A stretch of DNA of 64,000 nucleotides. Source: Anabaena cylindrica PCC 7122. GTDB taxonomy: Bacteria > Cyanobacteriota > Cyanobacteriia > Cyanobacteriales > Nostocaceae. The stretch lies in contig NC_019771.1 of the NCBI RefSeq assembly GCF_000317695.1, positions 5,756,001-5,820,000 of the forward strand. The letters run 5' to 3'. Below are positions 35,093-43,085 of this stretch, one piece after another (positions within the stretch are counted from its first letter, which is position 1; each line of letters opens with the position of its first letter). A model generated the notes under the pieces. It had not been told where the DNA came from, ran no database searches, and saw nothing but the letters and a program-made list of their open reading frames with translations. The position numbers and the translations under genes are program-made.

Positions 35093-35890
35093 ATGAAATT
35101 ATTAATTAGCAACGATGACGGTGTTTCCGCTTTGGGTATACGCACCTTAGCCGACTGTCTGGCACAAGCTGGTCATGACGTTACCGTAGTTTGTCCAGAT
35201 AGAGAGCGATCAGCAACAGGACACGGATTAACCTTACATCAACCAATTCGTGCCGAAATAGTTGAATCTGTTTTTCATCCCGCCATCAAAGCTTGGGCTT
35301 GTGATGGGACACCTTCTGATTGTGTAAAATTAGCATTGTGGGCTTTGCTAGATTCTCCTCCTGACTTGGTGTTATCTGGAATTAACCAAGGTGCCAATTT
35401 AGGAACCGAAATTCTGTATTCAGGTACTGTTTCAGCGGCGATGGAAGGTATGATAGAAGGCATTCCTAGTATTGCGCTGAGTCTTACCAGTCATACCCAC
35501 AGAGACTTTCACCCAGCTGCCAACTTTGCCAAACTCTTAGTTGAGCAGATAGCAGCAGCACCTTTGCCAGACTTAATGTTACTTAACGTCAATATTCCTC
35601 CCATAGCCTGGGAAGAAATTGCTGGTGTCACTCTCACTCGTCAGGGAGTACGTCGCTATGTTGATGTTTTCGACAAACGAGTTGATCCGCGTGGCAAAAC
35701 TTATTACTGGTTAACTGGTGAGGTTTTAGAGGATGTCGAACCACCTGCTGGGTTAAATTTATCCCCAGATATTCCCATTGATGTCAATGTTGTCCGTAAT
35801 AACTACATCAGTATTACTCCATTGCAATACAATCTTACCTATGCTAATGGACTGGATAAACTATCTACATGGGAGTTTAAATTTCCGTAA
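35093..35890 (+). CDS. surE: 5'-nucleotidase SurE
   Basis: The SurE family signature is intact: MKLLISNDDGVSALGIRTLA with the metal-binding D-D pair, VVCPDRERSATGHGLTLHQP, and SGINQGANLGTEILYSGTVS. It removes phosphate from nucleoside 5'- and 3'-monophosphates and may trim short polyphosphates. The 265-residue length is normal. It is a lone gene ahead of the MBL hydrolase, with about 280 bases between them. Confidence 0.96.
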   Translation: MKLLISNDDGVSALGIRTLADCLAQAGHDVTVVCPDRERSATGHGLTLHQPIRAEIVESVFHPAIKAWACDGTPSDCVKLALWALLDSPPDLVLSGINQGANLGTEILYSGTVSAAMEGMIEGIPSIALSLTSHTHRDFHPAANFAKLLVEQIAAAPLPDLMLLNVNIPPIAWEEIAGVTLTRQGVRRYVDVFDKRVDPRGKTYYWLTGEVLEDVEPPAGLNLSPDIPIDVNVVRNNYISITPLQYNLTYANGLDKLSTWEFKFP

Positions 35891-36171
35891 ATTTTTCAGA
35901 GTCTGCTCAAAATTTAGTATTCATTAAATTTACCGCCGTACATCTGAAGTTGCGAATTTAGGAGATATACTGGGATAACTCAATACACATAAATTATGCT
36001 AGATCGAAAGTTGTAATATATATTATTACAATATAGTTACGATAAAAATTTATTAAGGTATACATTTTTACTAGTAGAATTGTTATACCCAAGGTTAGTC
36101 AGACAGCATAAACTGAAAAAATAAAAAGCATTTTTTGATCGATCGCCAGCTCAGTCCAGCAACCAACACCC

Positions 36172-37059
36172 ATGTCTAGGATAGAGAATCAATTTACAGT
36201 TCAATTTTGGGGCGTTAGGGGCAGCATCCCCTGTCCAGGTTCAAATACCGTCCGTTATGGTGGTAATACTCCTTGCGTTGCAATGCAAGTGGGTGGTAAA
36301 AACTTAGTTTTTGATTGTGGTACGGGAGTACACGTTTTGGGACAATCTTTATTGCCCCAAATGCCAGTAGAAGGTCATATATTCTTCACCCACTCCCATT
36401 GGGATCATATGCAGGGGTTTCCTTTCTTTACCCCAGCCTTTATCAAAGGTAATAAGTTTCATATCTATGGAGCGATCGCACCCGATGGGTCAACCATTGA
36501 GCAACGGCTCAATGATCAAATGCTTCATCCCAACTTCCCCGTTCCATTGCAGATTATGCAGGCTAATCTGGAATTTCACAACATTAAAGCCGGCAAACCA
36601 ATCTACATCGACGACATTATCATAGAAACTGCACCGTTAAACCATCCCGGTGAAGCCGTAGGATATAGAGTGAACTGGCGAGGTGGAGCCGCTGTTTACA
36701 TCACAGATACAGAGCATTTTCCTGACAAATTAGATGAAAATATTCTCTGGCTATCACGGGATGCCGATATTTTAATTTACGATTCCACCTACACTGACGA
36801 AGAATACTATTCTCCAAAATCACCAAAAATTGGCTGGGGACACTCCACTTGGCAAGAAGCAGTCAAAATAGCACAAGCGGCCAACGTCAAAACCCTAGTT
36901 ATTTACCACCATGATCCAGCCCACAACGATGATTTTTTAGATAATATAGGCAAACAAGCATTTGAAAAATTTCCTGGTGCAATCATGGCAAAGGAAGGAT
37001 TAGTACTACCAATTCCTGTTTTAGATCCTGTATCAGAATCCTTACCTCTGAGCAAGTAA
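36172..37059 (+). CDS. MBL-fold metal-dependent hydrolase, 295 aa
   Basis: After VQFWGVRGSIPCPGSNTVRY comes the metallo-beta-lactamase motif FFTHSHWDHMQGFPFF (HxHxDH with both zinc sites), a later His in LNHPGEAVGYR, an Asp in YITDTEHF, and the closing LVIYHHDPAHNDD. The layout is that of the RNase Z/phosphodiesterase-like branch rather than the antibiotic-cleaving one. Substrate unknown; cyclic nucleotides and RNA are options. It is a soluble cytoplasmic protein. Confidence 0.88.
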   Translation: MSRIENQFTVQFWGVRGSIPCPGSNTVRYGGNTPCVAMQVGGKNLVFDCGTGVHVLGQSLLPQMPVEGHIFFTHSHWDHMQGFPFFTPAFIKGNKFHIYGAIAPDGSTIEQRLNDQMLHPNFPVPLQIMQANLEFHNIKAGKPIYIDDIIIETAPLNHPGEAVGYRVNWRGGAAVYITDTEHFPDKLDENILWLSRDADILIYDSTYTDEEYYSPKSPKIGWGHSTWQEAVKIAQAANVKTLVIYHHDPAHNDDFLDNIGKQAFEKFPGAIMAKEGLVLPIPVLDPVSESLPLSK

Positions 37060-37781
37060 GTAAGTCTATCGTTGATAATTAAACAAACAAGTCTGTACAC
37101 TTATTGACAAATATCTATAGGTGTATTATGTATAAGCCTAATAGACATCAACCGAATTTAAATATGCGTTTTCCAGCACCCTTATAGAGACGTTCCATGG
37201 AACGTTTCTACATTGTTGTTCACTACCTATGTCTAATGAATTCGCCAAAAAATTAGGTGTTTCTGTAAAAACGATTCAGCAAAAATTTATCGAACAGAAT
37301 GTTGGGTATTCTGTGGGAGTGACGGATGAATAACCGGGTTTAAGACCCCCACTAAATCGTAGATTTAGTGGACTACCCTTCGGGAACGCCAAGGGCGAAT
37401 AATCAGTCGCAAATCTGTAGCTTGCTTACCGCAGGGGTATCCTCGACTGATAGCACAGCGTTAGCGAGGAACGAGCGTCTAGCTTCTGACTCCTTCTTCA
37501 ATATTTCTGCGTCTTATTCCTCTGTCCTCTGCCTTTCTTCCGTCATTTGTAGATTTTAGATTAAATTGGTGATCAGAGAGCTAACAGCGCCATAGCCTAC
37601 CTATTGGTGAAGTGGCAATTACTGGTAGATCAGCTTTTTGGCTTCACCAGCAGGCCAAACAAGCCTCTAGAAGCCTCTCAAGCTGCTGAGGATAGGTAAA
37701 CGTCCTACAGCAAAAATATAAGCAACTGAGAGGTCGCCAAGCGCTGATAGCTAAAAATAAACCTAAAATCCCAGAATCCAC
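37060..37781. other. Gene-poor region of palindromes and a small HTH-like fragment
   Basis: At 37190-37205 is the perfect 16-bp palindrome ACGTTCCATGGAACGT. From 37229 to 37333 a 34-codon frame encodes MSNEFAKKLGVSVKTIQQKF, a helix-turn-helix-like piece probably left from a regulator. At 37349-37371 a perfect 10-bp stem (CCACTAAATC/GATTTAGTGG, 3-nt loop) recalls hairpins at ends of single-strand transposons, but no transposase is present. The last 200 bases lead into ribF and have no obvious signals. Confidence 0.45.
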
Positions 37782-38885
37782 GTGCTAAATTTGTCTCAAA
37801 ATGGGTGTTCTGTGTGGGTTGCTTCTTCGACCGAATTGGCTCGAACACCGACTGCGATCGCTCTTGGTAAATTTGATGGTGTTCATATTGGTCATCAAAA
37901 GGTAATTCAACCAGTTTTGCAGTCAGCAAGGGGTGAAGATGGGCGAGGAACTGGGGAGAAAATACCAGAAGGCGCACCTATTCATCCTAGTCAATCATCA
38001 ACTTTGCCATCATCCTCAGGACATATATATTCAACAGTTGTCACCTTTGATCCTCATCCCCAGGAATTTTTTACAGGTCAACCCCGTGCTTTGTTGACAC
38101 CACTTGATGAAAAAGTTCAACAATTGCGATCGCTTGGAGTAGAACAATTAGTACTATTACCCTTCGACAAAGAACTATCTGCCCTATCACCCCAAGATTT
38201 CGTCGCCAAAATCCTCGTCCAACAACTACAATGTCAAAAAATTAGCGTTGGGCAAGATTTCTGTTTTGGGAAAAAGCGCATGGGTACTGCCCAAGATTTG
38301 CAAATACTCGCTGCCCAGTACAATATACCTGTAACCATTGTTCCCTTACAAACTGATACAGGCGACTTGCTCAAAAATAGCAGTTGTAGCAATACCGAGC
38401 CAATTGAAGATGGTCGCATTAGCACTTCCTTAATTCGCCAAACTTTAGAAGCAGGCGATATTCAACGAGCCAACCGCTTACTAGGAAGACCTTATACACT
38501 CACAGGTGTAGTCATACCAGGTCAACAGTTGGGTAGAACCATTGGCTTTCCCACCGCCAACCTGCAACTACCAAAAGATAAATTTTTACCCCTTCAAGGA
38601 GTTTATGCAGTGCGGGTGATCATCCTCAACGAAACGCCAGAAAATCTGCCTATACAGAACTTAGGTGTCATGAATATCGGCAATCGCCCCACTGTCAACG
38701 GTACTCATTCTTCAGTAGAAGTACACTTGTTAGATTGGTCTGGTGATTTATATGGAAAAAACTTGGTAGTACAGCTAGTAAAATTTTTGCGTCCCGAACA
38801 AAAATTTCCTGCCCTAGAAGCCCTAAAAACCCAAATCCAACTTGACTGTACAGTAGCTAGAGAAATTTTGAGTACACAATGCTGA
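37782..38885 (+). CDS. ribF: Bifunctional riboflavin kinase/FAD synthetase
   Basis: A GTG start at 37782 fits best. The N-terminal nucleotidyltransferase has IALGKFDGVHIGHQKVI, STVVTFDPHPQEFFTGQP and GQDFCFGKKRMGT; the C-terminal kinase has GRPYTLTGVVIPGQQLGRTI, GFPTANLQLP and GVMNIGNRPTVNG. It makes FMN and then FAD from riboflavin. At 367 residues it is longer than usual, because about 30 low-complexity residues (SARGEDGRGTGEKIPEGAPI and on to SSTLPSSSGH) lie between the GHQKVI helix and the TFDPHP strand. This looks like a repeat-derived insertion in a surface loop. Confidence 0.95.
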   Translation: MLNLSQNGCSVWVASSTELARTPTAIALGKFDGVHIGHQKVIQPVLQSARGEDGRGTGEKIPEGAPIHPSQSSTLPSSSGHIYSTVVTFDPHPQEFFTGQPRALLTPLDEKVQQLRSLGVEQLVLLPFDKELSALSPQDFVAKILVQQLQCQKISVGQDFCFGKKRMGTAQDLQILAAQYNIPVTIVPLQTDTGDLLKNSSCSNTEPIEDGRISTSLIRQTLEAGDIQRANRLLGRPYTLTGVVIPGQQLGRTIGFPTANLQLPKDKFLPLQGVYAVRVIILNETPENLPIQNLGVMNIGNRPTVNGTHSSVEVHLLDWSGDLYGKNLVVQLVKFLRPEQKFPALEALKTQIQLDCTVAREILSTQC

Positions 38886-38994
38886 ATTTGGAATGTTAAT
38901 TGGGAACAATGTATGGTAAAGGGTGATTGGTAATGGGTAATAGGTGATTGGAGGGACGAGAAAAATAAATATTCCCCCTCATCTCCCTCATCTT

Positions 38995-39044
38995 CCCCAG
39001 TCCCCAGTCCCCAGTCCCCACCTCCCCAATTCCCCAACCCCAGT
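38995..39044. repeat. STRR1-type heptamer repeat just before moxR
   Basis: Three exact CCCCAGT heptamers (38995-39015) are followed by drifting copies (CCCCACC, TCCCCAAT, CCCCAGT) to 39044. CCCCART-type tandem heptamers are a known repeat class of heterocystous cyanobacteria. The array ends three bases before the ATG at 39047, so it occupies the ribosome-binding region of the following gene. Confidence 0.65.
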
Positions 39045-39046
39045 GC

Positions 39047-39955
39047 ATGAGAGAAAAAATTGACGCTTTAACACAAAATCTGGCTCGTACCATCGTTGGT
39101 AAAAATGAAGCAATACATTTAGTGATAATTGCTTTGTTGAGTGGTGGTCATGCCTTGCTAGAAGATGTTCCTGGGGTTGGTAAAACCCTACTCGCCAAAT
39201 CTTTAGCTCGGTCTGTAGATGGTAAATTTCAAAGGTTACAGTGTACCCCCGATTTGTTACCAACTGACATCACTGGCACTAATATTTGGAATCCTAAAAG
39301 CGGCGAATTTAGTTTTCTCCCTGGGCCAATATTTGCCAATGTGCTGTTAGCTGACGAAATTAACCGTGCTACCCCCCGCACCCAGTCAGCATTGCTGGAA
39401 GTGATGGAAGAAAATCAGGTAACAGTTGATGGTGTCTCCCGTGCAGTTCCTCAGCCCTTCTTTGTCATTGCTACCCAGAACCCCATTGAGTACCAAGGTA
39501 CTTTTCCTTTGCCCGAAGCACAAATGGATCGGTTTATGTTGTCCTTAAGCTTGGGATATCCTTCTGAGTCAGACGAATTGGGAATGTTGCAAAACCTGCA
39601 AAATGGGATTCAGGTAGCTGATTTGCAGCCTTGTATCACCTTGGACGAAATAGCTCAGTTACGGCAACTTTGTTCGCAAGTAAAAGTAGAAATATCTTTG
39701 CAGCAATATATTTTAGAATTAGTGCGAGCAACTAGAGAGGATGAAGAAATCACTCTTGGTGTTAGTCCTCGTGGGACTGTGGCATTACAAAAAGCCAGTC
39801 AAGCACGAGCTTTTATGTTAGGGCGAGATTATGCTATTCCCGATGATGTGAAGTTTCTTGCACCTTACGTTATGTCTCATCGCCTGATTCCTAGAGGTGG
39901 CAGGAATTCTAGGACTATAGTAGATCGTTTATTGCGAACTGTGTCGATTCCTTAG
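39047..39955 (+). CDS. MoxR-family AAA+ ATPase, 302 aa
   Basis: It has Walker A LLEDVPGVGKTLLAKSLAR, Walker B VLLADEINRATPRTQSALLE, sensor 1 in FFVIATQNPIEYQGTFPLPE and the DRFMLSLSLGYPSESDE block; the lid has GVSPRGTVALQKASQARAFM. MoxR ATPases help fold or load cofactor onto partner proteins, often with a VWA-domain (DUF58) protein encoded next door. No such partner follows here. The tandem heptamer array right up to the ATG leaves no normal Shine-Dalgarno. Confidence 0.93.
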   Translation: MREKIDALTQNLARTIVGKNEAIHLVIIALLSGGHALLEDVPGVGKTLLAKSLARSVDGKFQRLQCTPDLLPTDITGTNIWNPKSGEFSFLPGPIFANVLLADEINRATPRTQSALLEVMEENQVTVDGVSRAVPQPFFVIATQNPIEYQGTFPLPEAQMDRFMLSLSLGYPSESDELGMLQNLQNGIQVADLQPCITLDEIAQLRQLCSQVKVEISLQQYILELVRATREDEEITLGVSPRGTVALQKASQARAFMLGRDYAIPDDVKFLAPYVMSHRLIPRGGRNSRTIVDRLLRTVSIP

Positions 39956-40160
39956 TTTTGAAACCTTGCGATCGCGCTACAATCAATAGTAACAGCACAA
40001 AAGAAGCGATCGCACTACAACAGGATTTACGCAACTGACATATAGATTTTTGATGTGACACTTGCGTAAGTCTTACACAAAAAACTATTCACAGCATTAA
40101 AATGAATTACCCAATGGTGGCTACAAAAATTAATTAAACAAAAAATTACAAATAATAATT

Positions 40161-41975
40161 ATGGAAGACCTTTTAAGACTTAAAGAAAGAATTGAAATCG
40201 CCTTAGAATTAGGTGAAAGTTATTATCGTGAATTTAAAAGTGCATTACAAGGTCATGCAAATGACAAAAAGCCCCGTGATTTAAAAGAAATTTGTGCTGA
40301 TATAGCAAAAACCTTGGTGGCATTTGCCAATGCTGACGGTGGGGAACTTTTTGTGGGTATAGAAGATAATAATATGGTGACAGGCTTGCCTTTTACAGAA
40401 GAAAAAATAAACGCTATTTTAAATGCACCTGAAAATTATGTTTTGAAAGATACACCACTATCTATTAAGCGTAAAAATCTTATTGACTATGAAGGAAAAA
40501 AAGTAGCTTATTTTTCCATTGATAAAGGTGCTACATTTGTTCATCAAACATCAAAAGGAGAATGTTTTCAACGCAAAGATCGAGAAAGTGTACCAACTTC
40601 TGCTGATAGTATTAGATTCTTGAGAGAAGAAGCCATTTCTAGAGAATATGATAGACAATTTGTAGATTTGGCAAGTGTAAGAGACTTAGACTTAGAGTTG
40701 GTAGCAACGGTTGCACAAGAAATCACTAAAATTAAATCTATTTCACCGGAAAAGTTCTTACAGTATGCTGAATTAGCAGAATTTGATGGAGATCGTTTAA
40801 GGTTAAGACGAGCAGCCTTATTGTTATTTGCAAAAAATCCTACCAAATGGCATCCTCGATTACAAGTAAGAATATTAAGGATAAACGGAACTGAAGAAAA
40901 ACCTGCTCCTGACTATAACATCAATGAAGTAGCAGAGGTAACGGGTAATATATTTAAACTTGTGGAAGATAGTTGGGAAGCACTGAGACCGGCTTTAACA
41001 GAAACACGTTATTCAAGTGATGGACTATTTAAAACACAAGTAATTTATCCCGAACTTGCTTGCAGAGAAGCCTTAATCAATGCAATCACCCACCGAGATT
41101 ATAGCATTGAAGGTCGTGGAATTGAAATCAGAAGATTTGACGATAGGTTAGAGGTACTTAGTCCAGGAAAATTATTATCTAAATATACTATTGAAGATTT
41201 GAAAGAACTCAAAGGCGCACATGAAACCAGAAATACCTATGTCGCTAGAGTTTTAAGAGAGTTTGGCTATATCCGCGAACTTGGTGAAGGCATTAGAAGG
41301 ATGTTTGCTTTAATGAAAAGCAATGAATTGGTTGAACCAGAAATTTCTTCACCTAATAAATCATTTATTGTCTCACTATTTCATAAATTTATCTATACCA
41401 AAGAAGAGAAAATGTGGTTAGATAATTTTGAGCATTTACAACTTTCTAGAGAGCAGAAAACTATAGTTAAGTTGGGAATTAATGGCAGATTAATTTCTCC
41501 AAAGGAGATTTTTGAAAATGTGGGTATTTTAGATACTGATTATTATCGTCAATTGGTAGAAGGTTTAAGAAAAATTGGTATTTTGGTTAGCGAGGTTTCA
41601 TCTGATGAAGCAACAAGACTTGCTAAAAAACAAAATATTTCTAAAAAAAGCATTGCTCGATTTAAAATTCAATTACCTTATAATGTGATAGATACTGCAA
41701 AAGTATCTGGAAGTAATGATACTTCAGATTATGCAAAAATATTTATTGGTAATGTTGATTTTAATGCTGATGAGCAGGATTTAGAAACATTATTTAGTCA
41801 ATTTGGTGAAATCTCTGATGTATATCTTCCTAAAGATAGAATGACCGGAAAAAGTAGAGGTTTTGCGATTGTTGAGTTTGAGCAATTAGAATCAGCTAAA
41901 AAAGCGTTAGAAAATACAAACCCACTATTTTTACGTAATAGAAAACTTTACGTACAAAAGTACAAAGGAATCTAA
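40161..41975 (+). CDS. AlbA_2/Schlafen-type ATP-binding protein with C-terminal RRM, 604 aa
   Basis: Residues about 10-155 form an AlbA_2 (Schlafen-like) domain: ESYYREFKSALQG, TLVAFANADGGELFVGIED and GECFQRKDRESVPTSADSIR. Residues about 290-385 form an HATPase_c_4-type ATP-binding domain: ACREALINAITHRDYSIEGR, RLEVLSPGKL and YIRELGEGIRRM. A winged-helix-like region follows. Residues about 524-604 are a complete RNA recognition motif with RNP2 IFIGNV and RNP1 KSRGFAIVEF, close to the small cyanobacterial Rbp proteins. AlbA_2 proteins are linked to nucleic-acid binding, and Schlafens to RNA cleavage. The RRM makes RNA the likely target. It is a lone gene between moxR and a cytochrome. Confidence 0.9.
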   Translation: MEDLLRLKERIEIALELGESYYREFKSALQGHANDKKPRDLKEICADIAKTLVAFANADGGELFVGIEDNNMVTGLPFTEEKINAILNAPENYVLKDTPLSIKRKNLIDYEGKKVAYFSIDKGATFVHQTSKGECFQRKDRESVPTSADSIRFLREEAISREYDRQFVDLASVRDLDLELVATVAQEITKIKSISPEKFLQYAELAEFDGDRLRLRRAALLLFAKNPTKWHPRLQVRILRINGTEEKPAPDYNINEVAEVTGNIFKLVEDSWEALRPALTETRYSSDGLFKTQVIYPELACREALINAITHRDYSIEGRGIEIRRFDDRLEVLSPGKLLSKYTIEDLKELKGAHETRNTYVARVLREFGYIRELGEGIRRMFALMKSNELVEPEISSPNKSFIVSLFHKFIYTKEEKMWLDNFEHLQLSREQKTIVKLGINGRLISPKEIFENVGILDTDYYRQLVEGLRKIGILVSEVSSDEATRLAKKQNISKKSIARFKIQLPYNVIDTAKVSGSNDTSDYAKIFIGNVDFNADEQDLETLFSQFGEISDVYLPKDRMTGKSRGFAIVEFEQLESAKKALENTNPLFLRNRKLYVQKYKGI

Positions 41976-42233
41976 AATTTTGATTTATACGTTAATGCCA
42001 AATTTAGGTAAAATCATCTGATGACTTTACCTAAAAGCTTGATCTGGTAAACGGTTTGTAAAGATTTATTTCTGAGGAAAATGATACTCGGACGGAACAA
42101 GAATAGCTCGATTTAGCCTCATTTTCCTCAGAGTATACCACTGCAATTTTTCCAAAAAAGAGGAACCCAATAGAGAGGTATCACCGATTATGATTAGCAA
42201 CAGGTACGACATTTATTTGTGAGTGTGAGGTAT

Positions 42234-42773
42234 ATGTCAAATTTAGTAAAGTCCAAATCTCCCCAACGCCGACTCAAGCGCCAACTCTTCATTGTCATGC
42301 TGGTGATTTTTGCTTGGAGTATAGCCATAGGATTCATACTAGGTTTAGCTACCAGCACCCAAGCAGCTAACCCCGCTGCCTCTATTGGCACTGTTGATGT
42401 AGTACCTGCACAATACCAACTAGGGCAAGAACTATATTTAGAAAACTGCGCCAGTTGTCACATTGGCATCCCACCAGCAATTTTTCCTACCCAAACTTGG
42501 AAAAATCTGATTGAAGATTCTCAGCACTATGGGGTACAGATTCAGCCCTTAGTAGATCCGCAGCGGATTTTGGTGTGGAAATACCTATCAACTTTTTCCC
42601 GTGTGCGACTCGAAGACGAAGCAACACCTTATCGCTTCAATAGATCACGTTATTTCCAAGCTTTGCATCCTGATGTCAAATTGCCAAAACCTTTGCAAGT
42701 TAACAGTTGTGTAAGTTGTCATCCCGGTGCTAGTAAGTATAATTTCCGTAGCCTGACGACTGAGTGGGAGTAG
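42234..42773 (+). CDS. Dihaem cytochrome c-like protein, 179 aa
   Basis: The ATG at 42234 is chosen; a GTG at 42219 is also in frame. A basic N-terminus (KSKSPQRRLKRQ) and one helix (LFIVMLVIFAWSIAIGFILG) act as signal or anchor. The soluble part has two haem c sites, ENCASCHIG and NSCVSCHPG, with QLGQELYLENC typical of a c-type fold. It would sit on the periplasmic or lumenal face and carry electrons; redox partners are unknown. Similar dihaem proteins are conserved in cyanobacteria. Confidence 0.87.
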   Translation: MSNLVKSKSPQRRLKRQLFIVMLVIFAWSIAIGFILGLATSTQAANPAASIGTVDVVPAQYQLGQELYLENCASCHIGIPPAIFPTQTWKNLIEDSQHYGVQIQPLVDPQRILVWKYLSTFSRVRLEDEATPYRFNRSRYFQALHPDVKLPKPLQVNSCVSCHPGASKYNFRSLTTEWE

Positions 42774-42780
42774 GAAGAAG

Positions 42781-42808
42781 GTGACAGGTGACAGGTAACA
42801 GGTGATAG
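42781..42808. repeat. Tandem heptamer repeat GTGACAG
   Basis: Four tandem copies: GTGACAG, GTGACAG, GTAACAG, GTGATAG. They lie just after the cytochrome gene and before secA's leader. Confidence 0.6.
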
Positions 42809-43085
42809 TAAGTTAAGAGAATATCTCCCTCATGCTCCTCATCTTTCTTCCCTGCATCATCTGAGGCCAAAATGATACTATGAAGGGACTTTAAATATAA
42901 AATATAGGTTGAAACCAATCATCATATCAAGGTGATTGTCCTGTTTTTATTAGGTTTTTGAGTAAATTCTCTTTTCCACGCCATTCAAAAGCAAAATGGC
43001 TGGATTGAGTTAAATGTCTATAATCATATAGCTATTTGCTAAACCTTTAATTCCCATCCCCCTTGATTTAGTTCTATAAACTGCC

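Noticed and set aside
37349..37371. Possible IS200/IS605 transposon end
   Set aside because: The hairpin is perfect, but no transposase or second end lies nearby.
37368..37559. Plus-strand frame of 63 codons downstream of a hairpin
   Set aside because: Starts inside the hairpin region and reads palindromic repeat DNA; no recognisable protein pattern.
38995..39044. Possible CRISPR array
   Set aside because: Seven-base tandem units without unique spacers; it is an STRR heptamer repeat, and no cas gene is present.
38705..39263. Overlapping minus-strand frames across the ribF-moxR junction
   Set aside because: They are translations of the heptamer array (Gly/Trp-rich repeats) and of the reverse strand of ribF and moxR.
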